This document shows positions 53,294 to 61,868 of a DNA stretch of 64,000 bases, in pieces. A program made the position numbers and the translations under genes. This stretch comes from Olsenella sp. oral taxon 807. GTDB lineage: Bacteria; Actinomycetota; Coriobacteriia; Coriobacteriales; Atopobiaceae. The notes under the pieces were generated by a model that was not told the origin of the DNA, did no database searches, and was given only the letters and a program-made list of their open reading frames with translations. Position 1 is the stretch's first letter, and every line of letters begins with the position of its first letter. Where the stretch lies: contig NZ_CP012069.2 of the NCBI RefSeq assembly GCF_001189515.2, positions 434,001 through 498,000 of the forward strand, in the 5' to 3' direction.

Positions 53294-54547
53294 CTAACGC
53301 TCGAGGCTGTTGGGATCCAGCAAGAAGTCGAACAGTCCCATGGTTACGATGCCGTGCTCGTCGCGGCTCACGTTGACCACGTCCTTCACTACGACGATCT
53401 TCTTGAACGAGTCGTCGATGCCCAGTAGCGACGCCTTCTCCTGCTCGGCCTTCATCGCATCGGGGATGGCGAACGCGGACTGGACATAGTAGCGCCTGCC
53501 GGCGAGGTTTGCCACGAAGTCGACTTCGCGGGCAACGGGGCGCTGGACTCCCTCGGCGTCGTATTCTCGGCTCTTCACCACACCGACGTCCACAGAGAAG
53601 CCGCGGTAGCGCAGCTCGTTGTAGATGACATTCTCCATCAGGTGGTTCTCCTCACCCTGACGGAAGCCCACCCGGGCGTTTCTCAGTCCCACGTCCTCGA
53701 AGTAGTACTTGAGCGGTGCGCCGATGTACTTGCGCCCCTTCACGTCGTAGCGACTCGCGGCGCTCACCAAAAACGAATCTTCCAGGTAGCCAATGTAGGC
53801 CTTGACGGTGTTCAGGCTGATGTTGCTCTTCAGCACGCTCTTGAACGTCGCCTGGACCCTCGAGGCATTGGTAAGGGAGCCCGTAGACGACGCCAGCACG
53901 TTCAGCAGGTCTTCCAGCTCCTGTGTCTTGCGCAGGCCATTGCGCTCGATGATGTCGGCGATGTATGTCTCCTCAAAGAGGTTCTTGAGGTAGGCAGCCT
54001 TCTGCTCGGGTTTCGCCATGGTGGCCACCAGCGGCAAGCCCCCAAACTCCACGTAGTCAGCCCACGCCCGCGCCTCGCCGTCGTTGCGGCACTGCATGAA
54101 CTCGCCGAAGGTGAGCGGCAGTACGTGCACCTCGTCGCCGCGTCCCCGGAACTCCGTGACGATGTCGGTCGATAGAAACTTTGAGTTACTACCTGTCACA
54201 TACACGTCGACCCCCGGCATGCGCGAAAGCTCGTTGAGAACCTCCTCGAAGTCACCGAGTAGTTGAACCTCGTCGAGCAGCACGAGGCGCTCCCCACCGC
54301 CCTCAAGCCTAGGCATCGCCCACTCCAAAAACGCGTCGGGGTCGCGCAGGGGCCGAGAGCTGCGCAGGTCGAAGGCCAGCTCCACAATACGATCATCGGG
54401 CACGCTCTCTTCGCGCAGCAGGTCGCGGTACAGCTTGAACAGCAAGTAGGACTTGCCGGCCCGGCGCGCTCCCGTGACCACCTTCACCAGCCCGTTGCCG
54501 CGCCGTGTCGCCAGGTCGCGCAGGTACTTGTCCCTATCTATTTCCAT
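53294..54547 (-). CDS. DUF4143-type AAA ATPase
   Basis: 417 residues. Walker A VTGARRAGKSYLLFKLYRDL near residue 24, Walker B RLVLLDEVQLLGDFEEVLN, sensor TGSNSKFLS, then EVHVLPLTFGEFM. The C-terminal DUF4143 domain has TYIADIIERNGLRKTQELED, EDVGLRNARVGFRQGEENHL, MENVIYNELRYRG and a nuclease-like EVDFVANLAGRRYYVQSAF. This family is widespread, of unknown role, and often regulated like toxin-antitoxin or defence genes. Confidence 0.88.
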   Translation of the reverse strand: MEIDRDKYLRDLATRRGNGLVKVVTGARRAGKSYLLFKLYRDLLREESVPDDRIVELAFDLRSSRPLRDPDAFLEWAMPRLEGGGERLVLLDEVQLLGDFEEVLNELSRMPGVDVYVTGSNSKFLSTDIVTEFRGRGDEVHVLPLTFGEFMQCRNDGEARAWADYVEFGGLPLVATMAKPEQKAAYLKNLFEETYIADIIERNGLRKTQELEDLLNVLASSTGSLTNASRVQATFKSVLKSNISLNTVKAYIGYLEDSFLVSAASRYDVKGRKYIGAPLKYYFEDVGLRNARVGFRQGEENHLMENVIYNELRYRGFSVDVGVVKSREYDAEGVQRPVAREVDFVANLAGRRYYVQSAFAIPDAMKAEQEKASLLGIDDSFKKIVVVKDVVNVSRDEHGIVTMGLFDFLLDPNSLER

Positions 54548-54554
54548 ATCCGCC

Positions 54555-54596
54555 TTCCTAATGACTATTAGGAACTTATGAGTACAAATTTGTCAA
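54555..54596 (-). promoter_or_regulatory. Promoter and palindromes of the DUF4143 ATPase
   Basis: TTGACA on the minus strand (54591-54596) with a CCTAAT or TCCTAA hexamer 17-18 bp on. Two palindromes overlap it: TTCCTAAT-GACT-ATTAGGAA (54555-54574, at the -10 and start) and ACAAATTTGT (54584-54593). Repressor-site layout. Confidence 0.6.
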
Positions 54597-54693
54597 TAAG
54601 ATTATGTACCTCTTAGCCGGGTCTCACCGTTAAGAGTAGAAAGGGGAGGTGAAGGGTCCCCGTCGCGTGACTGACTTACTCCTCAAGTTATAG

Positions 54694-54722
54694 TTGAGAA
54701 TAGTACCCTATTCGGGTACAAC
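54694..54722 (+). promoter_or_regulatory. Promoter/operator of the second toxin-antitoxin pair
   Basis: TTGAGA and TACAAC separated by 17 bp, with inverted repeat GTACCC-TATTC-GGGTAC (54703-54719) filling the spacer. Presumed antitoxin binding site. Confidence 0.6.
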
Positions 54723-54749
54723 ATGGGTATTAATAGGAGGAGGTTCCCG

Positions 54750-55028
54750 ATGGCAACCGCAGCAGTGACGAGGCGCGCCGAGATAAAGACGCGCACGACC
54801 GACGAAGTGAAGAAGGGTGCCACCGAGGTGTACGCCCGCTGGGGCCTGAGCCTCAATGACGCCATCAACACGTTCCTCGTCAAATCCATCGAGGTCGGGG
54901 GCCTTCCCTTCGACCTGCGCCCGGAGGTGCCGTCCTACGATGCCATCGCCGCCGTGGCCTACCGCGCGCCGCTGAACGCCGAGGGTGTGGCTGTGCTGCC
55001 GGCGGGATGGGACGACGGCGATGAGTGA
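54750..55028 (+). CDS. RelB/DinJ-family antitoxin
   Basis: 92 residues from ATG 54750 (AGGAGGAGG upstream). AEIKTRTTDEVKKGATEVYA, then WGLSLNDAINTFLVKSIEVG and GLPFDLRPEVPSYDA: the ribbon-helix-helix plus linker of DinJ antitoxins. Overlaps the toxin start by 8 bp. Paralogous in layout to the pair at 39.4-39.9 kb, though the two antitoxins differ clearly in sequence. Confidence 0.88.
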   Translation: MATAAVTRRAEIKTRTTDEVKKGATEVYARWGLSLNDAINTFLVKSIEVGGLPFDLRPEVPSYDAIAAVAYRAPLNAEGVAVLPAGWDDGDE

Positions 55029-55359
55029 GCCGATTCCCCAGCCTTGGGAGGTCTGGCATGCTCGCTTTGACTTCTCCGAGGGCCATGGCTACAAGTACCG
55101 CCCGATCATCGTGCTTGCGACGAGGCTCGACGGGCTGCTCGTGGCCATGGTGACGGGCGTCGCCAACAAACTATCGCTTGAGCACGACCATCCCATACGT
55201 GAATGGGAGGCAGCTGGGCTTGACAAGCCGTCGATCGTCCGGCTCGATCGCATCGCCGAGATTCCCGCTGGCTACCTGGGCACGGCGGGCCGCATCGGAT
55301 GCCTTACCAACGGGGACATCAACGCGATCAAGGCGATACTGGCCAAGATCACCCGATAG
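55021..55359 (+). CDS. MazF/PemK-like toxin
   Basis: 112 residues from ATG 55021. PQPWEVWHARFDFSEGHGYK followed by YRPIIVLATRLDGLLVAMVT is the SH3-like beta-barrel start of PemK/MazF proteins. LDKPSIVRLDRIAEIPAGYL and IGCLTNGDINAIKAIL complete the fold. Predicted ribonuclease neutralised by the upstream antitoxin. Confidence 0.8.
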   Translation: MSEPIPQPWEVWHARFDFSEGHGYKYRPIIVLATRLDGLLVAMVTGVANKLSLEHDHPIREWEAAGLDKPSIVRLDRIAEIPAGYLGTAGRIGCLTNGDINAIKAILAKITR

Positions 55360-55442
55360 CGGCTTACCCCCAGCGCCTGCTTGACTCGATCCTCCACTGC
55401 TCTTCTCGATGGCATGAGTGGGGTGCTCCGAGGCCTCGTAAT

Positions 55443-56192
55443 TCAGCTCGCCACACAGACATCGACGCCGTCGTGTGTCAATGCTTCCCTCCATTTGCTG
55501 GGAATACTCTCGTCAGTGATGAGCGACATGTGCTTTCCCGACAGCCGCATGGGGATGGCGCCGCGTCGGCCGAACTTCTCGGATTCGGTGAGCACGACGA
55601 CTTGCTCTGCCGACTCCGCCATGGAGCATGCGGCGTCGCCGCGCATTTGGTCGGCGTTGGTGGGGCCCACGCCCTGAACCCAGCCGTCTGCGCCGATGAA
55701 GAGCTTCTCCACATAGAACTCCCGCGCGCAGGTACGTAAAAGTGGGCCTACCGTCACCTGGCTGTCGCGCTGATAGGTGCCGCCTAGAAGCGTGCAGCTC
55801 ACATTGGCGCTGTCACGCACGTAGCCCGCTATGAAGGCGCTGTTGGTGACAATGGTCAGGCCCCTCCTCGTGTCCGCGAGCTCGCGCACGAGCAGTGCGC
55901 AGCAGCTGCCGCTCTCGACCATGATGGTTGAGTCGTCGCGCACGAGCCTTGCTGCCTCGTGCGCGATGCGGCGCTTCTCGTCGTAGTGATATGCCAGACG
56001 CCCACCCACGTCATTGAGGTTGGAGAGCGTGGCAAAGCCGTGTTGGCGAATCACGAGCCCTCTCTCCTGCAACGCATCCAAGTCCTTGCGAACCGTAACC
56101 TCCGAGACACCCAGAAGTTCGCTGAGTTCCGATACCTCCACTCGCTGCCGGGAAGTGAGTATGCTGAGAATACGGCTGTCACGCTTGGCCAT
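55443..56192 (-). CDS. DeoR/GlpR-family transcriptional regulator
   Basis: 249 residues. Winged helix at 17-55 (VEVSELSELLGVSEVTVRKD, then LDALQERGLVIRQHG). The sugar-phosphate sensor domain has KRRIAHEAARLVRDDSTIMV, ESGSCCALLVREL and VTNSAFIAGYV. Such regulators usually control an adjacent sugar gene, but none is next to it here, so it may be an orphan or act on itself. Confidence 0.9.
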   Translation of the reverse strand: MAKRDSRILSILTSRQRVEVSELSELLGVSEVTVRKDLDALQERGLVIRQHGFATLSNLNDVGGRLAYHYDEKRRIAHEAARLVRDDSTIMVESGSCCALLVRELADTRRGLTIVTNSAFIAGYVRDSANVSCTLLGGTYQRDSQVTVGPLLRTCAREFYVEKLFIGADGWVQGVGPTNADQMRGDAACSMAESAEQVVVLTESEKFGRRGAIPMRLSGKHMSLITDESIPSKWREALTHDGVDVCVAS

Positions 56193-56221
56193 CGTATGTG
56201 CCCCAAGTTTCTTTTGCAGTT

Positions 56222-56246
56222 AGTACCATTGTTTTTGCATGGTACT
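56222..56246. promoter_or_regulatory. Inverted repeat upstream of the DeoR gene
   Basis: AGTACCAT, a 9-nt AT-rich spacer, then ATGGTACT, 30 bp upstream of the deoR-family ATG. Plausible autoregulatory operator. The remaining 56247-56587 shows no convincing gene. Confidence 0.55.
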
Positions 56247-56587
56247 TCAATTTCATTCGCACTACAAGGACAAAGACCTACCCTCAGCAGAAGCAAGGCG
56301 ATCCACGCTTGCTTTTCGTGGGCAGGCCCGTGATGCCTTCTCAGGCTGAGGCCGCCATCGCGGCACGGTCGGCCCAGGCGAAGGTCGGCGATCGACATGA
56401 CGGGACCTAGCAACACGTAATTTCCACAGTCCTCTGTTTCCTGAGTTGCTAGTATCCTTTCCTAAAATCGCAGGTGATCCGTATTGTCAACTTGTGGTTG
56501 ACGCATGAGCGGACAAAAAGCGCCCAGCGGTTGGTTGCGGCAACCGCGTGGAGGGGGTCAAGATCGACAGGAAAGGGGCAGGGGACC

Positions 56588-57490
56588 ATGCAGGCTCTGT
56601 CTGACGATTCGATGGGCATACGCAACAACAAAGGCGCGGCGGGCCAAGGGGGGTGCGTGGACAGCGTGGGAGACAGCATTCAACGCCAGAGGGTTGCGCA
56701 CGGCATGAGCCAGGCGGCCCTCGCCCAGAGCTTGGGCATCAGCCGTCAGTCCGTCGCGAAGTGGGAGGCAGGCAAGAGCCGTCCGGAGCTGGAGAAGATG
56801 ATACGGCTCTGCAGCCTGTTTGGTTGCACGATGGATGAGCTGGTGTATGGGGCTAACCGTCACGTCGAGGCGCCTGCCGAGCGTGAGGTCCCAGTGCCCG
56901 TGACCGTCGCAGGCGGGCGCGAGACCCCCGACATGCCCGCCAAGGACGCCGCCGGATCCGAGGCGTCGACGCGGGCCGACGCGATGCGAGACTACGACCG
57001 CTACGTCTCGAGGCGCTGCGTGCTCATGGCGCTGGGGTGGGCAGTGCCCGTTATGGGCATGGGCGTCTCCTCCCTCTGCGTCGGGCTGGGCGCGTCGAGC
57101 TCGTTTGCGGTCACGCTGTGGATGGGGTCCGCCATCGCGGGCGGCATGCTGCTTCGCACGGCCCGCCTCGAGCGGCTCGAGATGATGGGGGCGCATCCTC
57201 GCGTTGACGACTTCCACACGCCGGAACAGAGGCGCGTCACGCGCAGGCTCCAGACGGGCGTCTACGCGGCTGCACTCGCCATGCTCTGCTCCGCCCTCGT
57301 CCTGTCGTATGCGAGCGAGTGGGTCTCGGGGTACTGGTGGCACCTCGCGGGGCTCTCGTGGCTTCTCCTCTCCCTGGCCGTCTTCCTTGGCGTGCGGGGC
57401 TACCAGCGAGGAGGTGCCTGCTCCACCGAGCGCTACAACAGGGGAAGCGAGTCACGCGCAAGCAGGCGTTCGGACAAGAAGGAGCGGTGA
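56588..57490 (+). CDS. XRE regulator fused to membrane domain
   Basis: About 300 residues from ATG 56588. N-terminal helix-turn-helix: IQRQRVAHGMSQAALAQSLG, then ISRQSVAKWEAGKSRPELEK, then LCSLFGCTMDELVYG. A linker leads to four membrane helices (ALGWAVPVMGMGVSSLCVGL, VTLWMGSAIAGGMLL, VYAAALAMLCSALVLSYAS, AGLSWLLLSLAVFLGVRG). This architecture senses envelope signals. It is 8 bp upstream of the ABC ATPase gene, so likely regulates the exporter/peptide locus. Confidence 0.82.
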   Translation: MQALSDDSMGIRNNKGAAGQGGCVDSVGDSIQRQRVAHGMSQAALAQSLGISRQSVAKWEAGKSRPELEKMIRLCSLFGCTMDELVYGANRHVEAPAEREVPVPVTVAGGRETPDMPAKDAAGSEASTRADAMRDYDRYVSRRCVLMALGWAVPVMGMGVSSLCVGLGASSSFAVTLWMGSAIAGGMLLRTARLERLEMMGAHPRVDDFHTPEQRRVTRRLQTGVYAAALAMLCSALVLSYASEWVSGYWWHLAGLSWLLLSLAVFLGVRGYQRGGACSTERYNRGSESRASRRSDKKER

Positions 57491-57498
57491 GGTTTGTC

Positions 57499-58275
57499 AT
57501 GCGAGGGACCATGGCCGTGGGCGATAACGATGCGCGGGTGCTCGAGGTCAGGGACGTCACCAAGCGCTTTCGCGGCGCGCCTGCGCCCGCGCTTGACCAC
57601 GTGAGCCTGAGCGTGGGGCGCGGCAGGATCTACGGCCTGGTGGGCAGGAACGGCGCGGGCAAGACCACGCTCATGCGCATCATATGCGGCCTGTCCCACC
57701 CCACGTCCGGGGCCGTCTCCATCTTTGGCCAGGAGGGCGAGAGGGGCCTCTGCCGCGCCCGCACCCACATGGGATGCCTCATCGAGGGGCCGGCCGTGTA
57801 CGCGGGCCTCACGGCCTTCGAGAACATGGCCATGCGCGCCTACCAAAAGGGATGTTACGACAGGGCGGGGATCGTCCGCACCCTGGAGGCCGTGGGGCTT
57901 GCCGAGGCGCAGGGCAGGCGTGCCCGCGACCTCTCGCTCGGCACCCGCCAGCGCCTGGGCATAGCCATGGCCCTCGTGGGCGACCCCGCGCTCCTCGTCC
58001 TGGACGAGCCCACCAACGGCCTGGACCCGGTGGGCATGGCGGACATGAGGAGGCTGCTTCGCCTGCTCTGCGACCAGAGGGGCACGACCATGCTCATCTC
58101 GAGCCACATCCTGTCCGAGCTATACCAGATGGCGGACAGGTTCGTGCTGATGGACAAAGGGAGGATCGTGGAGGAGCGCACCCACGGGGAGCTGGCTCGG
58201 ACGTGCGGCTCGGGAGAGTCGGCGGAGAGGTACTTTATCGGGAGGATCATGGGAGGTCAGGCGCGGTGGGCGTGA
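57499..58275 (+). CDS. ABC transporter ATPase, bacteriocin-immunity/export type
   Basis: 258 residues from ATG 57499 (GTGAGG upstream; ATG 57511 possible). Walker A GLVGRNGAGKTTLMRIICGL, Q-loop region CLIEGPAVYAGLTAFEN, signature degenerate as LSLGTRQRLGIAMALV, Walker B LLVLDEPTNGLDPVGM, and LISSHILSELYQMADR. The CLIEGPA...LTAxEN stretch is typical of the BcrA/LanF subfamily, which pumps bacteriocins or antibiotics from the membrane. The stop overlaps the permease gene. Confidence 0.88.
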   Translation: MRGTMAVGDNDARVLEVRDVTKRFRGAPAPALDHVSLSVGRGRIYGLVGRNGAGKTTLMRIICGLSHPTSGAVSIFGQEGERGLCRARTHMGCLIEGPAVYAGLTAFENMAMRAYQKGCYDRAGIVRTLEAVGLAEAQGRRARDLSLGTRQRLGIAMALVGDPALLVLDEPTNGLDPVGMADMRRLLRLLCDQRGTTMLISSHILSELYQMADRFVLMDKGRIVEERTHGELARTCGSGESAERYFIGRIMGGQARWA

Positions 58276-59009
58276 TGGGGCGGCTCCTGAGAGCCGAGAT
58301 GTACCGGCTTGTCCACGAGAGGCAGTTTCTGTTCGCCCTCCTGGTCATCCTCGGGTTGTACCAGTTTATGTATATGGGCGGAAGCTACTACGCCCTGCAG
58401 GGCTTCGACGCGCTGACGCGCTCCATGGTTGCCGTGAGGCTCGGCTGCGTCCTTCTGGTGGCCGCGATGTTTGGTGGGTCGTACCTTGCGGAGGACTTCG
58501 AGACCCGCACGTTTCAGTCCCATGTCGTCGACGGCGCCACGCGCGGACAGGCGCTCCTCGCCAGGCTCCTCGTGTTCTACGTGGCAGGGCTTCTCCTCGT
58601 GCTGGCGTTTCCCCTGGTTTACACGTTGTACTGCACGCTTGCAAACGGCGGATGGGGTGGGGGTGGGTGGGGCGCGCAGGGAGGCGACCCGCTGTCCTTT
58701 CTTGCGTACGTGGCTGCGGCGCTGGCCGTCGTGGCCGCCTGCGCCTCCGTCTCGGGACTCGCGGCGGTCCTGTCGAAGAGCGTGAGGACCACGGTTGCCT
58801 GCGCCGGGGGCGTTGTCGCCGCGCAGTGGCTTCTCACCATGTCGGGCCTCGAGGTTACGGCGCCGCTGCTATGGCTGCCCCTGCCGGCGCTCGACTGGGC
58901 GAACTCGGGCCAGCTTCCCACAGTCTGCGCACTGGTCGTCAGCGTGGCCTGGGCCTGTGTCCTGACGACAGCTGCGTTGCTCGTCGTGAGGTGCGGTGAT
59001 CTTGCATGA
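58266..59009 (+). CDS. ABC-2 permease, first subunit
   Basis: 247 residues from GTG 58266 (GGAGG 9 bp upstream) or 244 from ATG 58275. Six predicted helices. LLRAEMYRLVHERQFLFALL at the start, then SYLAEDFETRTFQSHVVDGA and TRGQALLARLLVFYVAGLLL are typical of LanE/bacitracin-type ABC-2 permeases. GGWGGGGWGAQGG is an unusual Gly/Trp external loop. Partner of the ATPase. Confidence 0.85.
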   Translation: MGVMGRLLRAEMYRLVHERQFLFALLVILGLYQFMYMGGSYYALQGFDALTRSMVAVRLGCVLLVAAMFGGSYLAEDFETRTFQSHVVDGATRGQALLARLLVFYVAGLLLVLAFPLVYTLYCTLANGGWGGGGWGAQGGDPLSFLAYVAAALAVVAACASVSGLAAVLSKSVRTTVACAGGVVAAQWLLTMSGLEVTAPLLWLPLPALDWANSGQLPTVCALVVSVAWACVLTTAALLVVRCGDLA

Positions 59010-59057
59010 GGGCTCATGCCCTATGCCGGAGGGGAGGGCCGTCATAAGGCATATGGC

Positions 59058-59162
59058 ATGCGTAGTCTCGATGAAATTGAGGGCCTTGAGGATGTCGTGT
59101 TGCAGGGTGGCTTCGGGTTTGGCTGTGGCTGTGGCGATATTTTTGGAGCTTTTTGCGGGTAA
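59058..59162 (+). CDS. Candidate bacteriocin/RiPP precursor peptide
   Basis: 34 codons. N-terminal half MRSLDEIEGLEDVVLQGG is acidic, amphipathic and ends in Gly-Gly like leaders cut by double-glycine peptidases. The C-terminal half FGFGCGCGDIFGAFCG is Gly/Phe-rich with three Cys and no Ser or Thr, so lanthionine formation is not possible, but disulfides, thioether links from Cys or no modification are. GGAGGGGAGGG lies about 25 bp upstream, rather far. It sits between two permease genes of an ABC export/immunity locus. An overlapping frame from ATG 59053 is also open. No modification enzyme is seen in the window. Prediction rests on context and sequence look only. Confidence 0.45.
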   Translation: MRSLDEIEGLEDVVLQGGFGFGCGCGDIFGAFCG

Positions 59163-59655
59163 GTGGTAAGTGGGGGAGCGGGGTAGTGGTCTTTTCAGAT
59201 ACCTCCGATGTGCACCACCGTCTCTTCGCTATCGTTTAATAGGCTGGCATTGTATGACTATATGGATAAAAAATATCCTAAAACTGTTCGGTACATCGCT
59301 CTTGATTTGTGCGGCTGTTGCGGTGCTTGTGGGAGTTGCTGCGGCTCTCAGGCTTCCGTACGATACTGGCAGCTTCCTTACACTAGACTTCATATCGAGT
59401 ATCGGTTTGATTCCTTTTACTTTTGGTATGCTGGTGACTATGATTGTCGCATCGGACCACTTTAGCAAGCGTATCATAGGGGCTAGAGTTGCTATAGGAG
59501 CAAGCCGTGCCTGTATATTCAGGGAATTGTGGTTAGGTGGTCTTGTACTTTCTATTTTGCCAACCATACTTTGCGTGCTTACCTGTCACGCAATAATGAT
59601 TGCGGGGGTCAGCGAGTCCCGTGGTGTCGAGGGTGAAGCCCAACTACTCTGTGAT

Positions 59656-59766
59656 TTTGCTCCCTGTGTTCTGCCATTCGTGGCGCTTGTGTCCATGAGC
59701 ATGGCTTCTATGCTTGTCGTGCGAGATGCGGGAAGAACTGCACTACTTGTATTGACCGAACAACTC
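59656..59766. repeat. 111-bp direct duplication flanking the IS, left copy
   Basis: Identical to 61758-61868. Both copies are permease coding sequence, TTTGCTCCCTGTG to CCGAACAACTC. This is the target duplication made on insertion. Confidence 0.95.
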
Positions 59767-59826
59767 GTGTTTAGCGTTTAGCACCACGAATCCTTAGGGT
59801 CACGAACGCGGCCCGCTTCCGTAAAA

Positions 59827-59848
59827 ACCAGCCTTGAGCTGGTATTTT
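59827..59848. terminator. Hairpin at the left end of the IS
   Basis: ACCAGC-CTTGA-GCTGGT followed by ATTTT, and preceded by AAAA so it works in both directions. Probably shields the transposase from outside transcription. Confidence 0.65.
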
Positions 59849-59866
59849 CATGCGCAGGGACTTGAC

Positions 59867-59896
59867 TTGACAAGGGCGTCTCTGGTAGGATATATA
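59867..59896 (+). promoter_or_regulatory. Transposase promoter
   Basis: Consensus TTGACA (59867-59872) and TATATA (59891-59896) separated by 18 bp. About 50 bp upstream of the transposase start. Confidence 0.7.
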
Positions 59897-59942
59897 TATG
59901 GTGCTATGGTGTTATAGCGCTTTCACCCGACAGGAGGCGACG

Positions 59943-61724
59943 ATGGCCTACTTCCTAAAGAGGACGAGGAACAAGAAGGGGCTCTATCTCCAGATCTACG
60001 AGAGCCACTGGGACCCCGGGCGGGGCCACACCGTCAACAGGTCCGTGAGGGCGGTGGGCTACGAGCACGAGCTCAGGGAGTCGGGGATCGCCGACCCGAT
60101 CGCGCACCTCAGGTCCGAGGTCGACTCGATGAACGCCGAGCGCAGGGCCGAGAGGGAGAGGGGGAGGGTCCGCGAGATATCGGACGCCCCCTCCGAGAGG
60201 CACCTCGGCCACTTCGCCCTCAAGGCCATAGACGACTCGCTCGGCGTCAGGGGCGACCTCGCCTTCCTGCAGGTCCCGAGCGGCTTCCGCTTCTCGCTCG
60301 CGGACCTGCTCTCCTGCCTGGTCCTCGCCCGGGCGGTGGCGCCCTGCTCGAAGTCGAGGACCTTCCACGACGTGCTGCCGCAGATGGAGGGCGTCGAGGC
60401 GGGATTCACGCTCGACCAGCTCTACGACGGCCTCGCCTACCTGGGTGAGGAGTACGAGAAGGTGGTCGAGATCTACAACGCCCGCGTGGGCGGCCTCTTC
60501 GGTCGGGACACCACGACCTCCTACTTCGACCGCGCCAACTTCTGCTTCGAGATCGGCCGCGAGGACCAGCCCGGGAGGAAGGGCCCCTCCAAGGAGCACA
60601 GGCCCGAGCCCATCGTGGGGATGGGGCTCCTCCTCGACGCCGACTGCGTCCCCATCGCGATGAGCGTGTTCCCCGGCAACGAGAGCGAGAGGCCCCAGCT
60701 CAAGAGGTGCATCAGCCAGCTGAAGGAGAGAAACGCGATATCGGGGCGGACCGTGCGCGTCGCCGACAAGGGCCCCGACTGCGCGGACAACGTCGTCGAC
60801 GCCGTGCTGTCAGGCGACGGCTACATCTTCTCGAAGTCGGTCAAGGCCCTCCCGGCGAGGGAGCGCGCCTGGGCGCTCTCGGACGAGGGCTGGCAGGACG
60901 TGCCCGACGGGCGGGGCGGCGTCGCCTTCAGCCACAAGGCGTCGACCGGCGACTTCGAGTACGGGGTCACGGACGCCGGCGGGAGGAGGAGGGTGGTGGC
61001 GCTGCCCGAGAGGCGCGTGGTCACCTACAGCCCCGCCCTCGCGAGGAAGCAGACCCGCGAGATCGACAGGCAGGTGGAGAAGGCCAGGGCCCTCAGGCTC
61101 GCGGCGGCGAGGAGGTCCGAGTACGGCGACAGCGCCAGGTACGTCACCTTCGAGCCCGTGGACGGCGAGGGCGAGGTCAGGGAGGACACCAGGGTCGTCG
61201 CGACCCTCAACCACGACGCGATCCGGAAGGCGAGGTCGGTCGCCGGGTACAACATGCTCGTGACCTCCGAGACCTCGATGCCGCCCCGCGAGGTGTACGG
61301 CACCTACCACCGGCTCTGGAGGATCGAGGAGAGCTTCAGGGTCATGAAGTCCGAGCTCGACGCCAGGCCCGTCTACCTGCAGAGGCAGAGCACGATCACC
61401 GGCCACTTCCTCGTCTGCTACCTAGCGGTGCTGCTCGTGAGGCTCCTGCAGGTCAAGGTGCTCGGGGGCCGGTACTCCTCAGAGGACGTGATGGGCCTCT
61501 GCCGCGGGCTCGACGTGTGCCAGGCCTCCGACAGGAGGTACGTCAACGTGTCCAGGCGCACCCCGATCATCGAGGAGCTGGCCGCCAGGACCGGCCTGCC
61601 CCTGCTGCACTTCAACCTCAGCAAGGGCGACGTCAAGGCGATCTCGTCCTGCACGCTCGGGATGCTCCGGGGCGAGGGTAAGGTCTCCCCGCCCAACGGG
61701 AGGCGTTGCAAGGGGGCCTCATAG
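59943..61724 (+). CDS. IS1634-family DDE transposase
   Basis: 593 residues from ATG 59943 (AGGAGGCGACG upstream). N-terminus MAYFLKRTRNKKGLYLQIYE is characteristic of this family. Acidic residues of the RNase H-like core: Asp in TTSYFDRANFCFEIG, Asp in VADKGPDCADN, Glu in YHRLWRIEESFRVMKSELDA, matching the YREK-type signature of IS4-superfamily transposases. Full-length and uninterrupted, so the element may be active. Confidence 0.93.
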   Translation: MAYFLKRTRNKKGLYLQIYESHWDPGRGHTVNRSVRAVGYEHELRESGIADPIAHLRSEVDSMNAERRAERERGRVREISDAPSERHLGHFALKAIDDSLGVRGDLAFLQVPSGFRFSLADLLSCLVLARAVAPCSKSRTFHDVLPQMEGVEAGFTLDQLYDGLAYLGEEYEKVVEIYNARVGGLFGRDTTTSYFDRANFCFEIGREDQPGRKGPSKEHRPEPIVGMGLLLDADCVPIAMSVFPGNESERPQLKRCISQLKERNAISGRTVRVADKGPDCADNVVDAVLSGDGYIFSKSVKALPARERAWALSDEGWQDVPDGRGGVAFSHKASTGDFEYGVTDAGGRRRVVALPERRVVTYSPALARKQTREIDRQVEKARALRLAAARRSEYGDSARYVTFEPVDGEGEVREDTRVVATLNHDAIRKARSVAGYNMLVTSETSMPPREVYGTYHRLWRIEESFRVMKSELDARPVYLQRQSTITGHFLVCYLAVLLVRLLQVKVLGGRYSSEDVMGLCRGLDVCQASDRRYVNVSRRTPIIEELAARTGLPLLHFNLSKGDVKAISSCTLGMLRGEGKVSPPNGRRCKGAS

Positions 61725-61757
61725 CACCATAAATGGGAGCCAAATACCAAAGTCAGG

Positions 61758-61868
61758 TTTGCTCCCTGTGTTCTGCCATTCGTGGCGCTTGTGTCCATGA
61801 GCATGGCTTCTATGCTTGTCGTGCGAGATGCGGGAAGAACTGCACTACTTGTATTGACCGAACAACTC
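61758..61868. repeat. 111-bp direct duplication flanking the IS, right copy
   Basis: Exact copy of 59656-59766; the interrupted permease continues directly after it. Confidence 0.95.

Larger units (their letters stand above)
59767..61757 (+). mobile_element. IS1634-family insertion sequence
   Basis: 1991 bp between the two duplicated segments. The outer ends are imperfect inverted repeats (GTGTTTAGCGTTTAGCACC on the left; right end complement CTGACTTTGGTATTTGGCTCC). A perfect 12-bp inverted repeat TATGGTGCTATG lies further in (59897-59908 and 61720-61731). One transposase gene. IS1634 relatives are known for long, variable-length target duplications, matching the 111 bp seen. Confidence 0.92.

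Noticed and set aside
56247-56410. Short open frame (VGRPVMPSQAEAAIAARSAQ)
   Set aside because: No ribosome site and no recognisable family; may be a gene remnant but unsupported.
59058-59162. Lanthipeptide precursor
   Set aside because: The proposed core has Cys but no Ser or Thr, so lanthionine rings cannot form, and no LanM/LanBC is present. Kept only as a generic bacteriocin/RiPP candidate.
59053-59169. 38-codon alternative frame (MACVVSMKLRALRMSC start)
   Set aside because: Also open, but it looks like a shifted reading of the GG-type peptide and has no better start signal. It cannot be fully excluded.
60707-61681. 324-codon frame overlapping the transposase
   Set aside because: Arg/Gly/Ala-rich shadow of the transposase reading frame.
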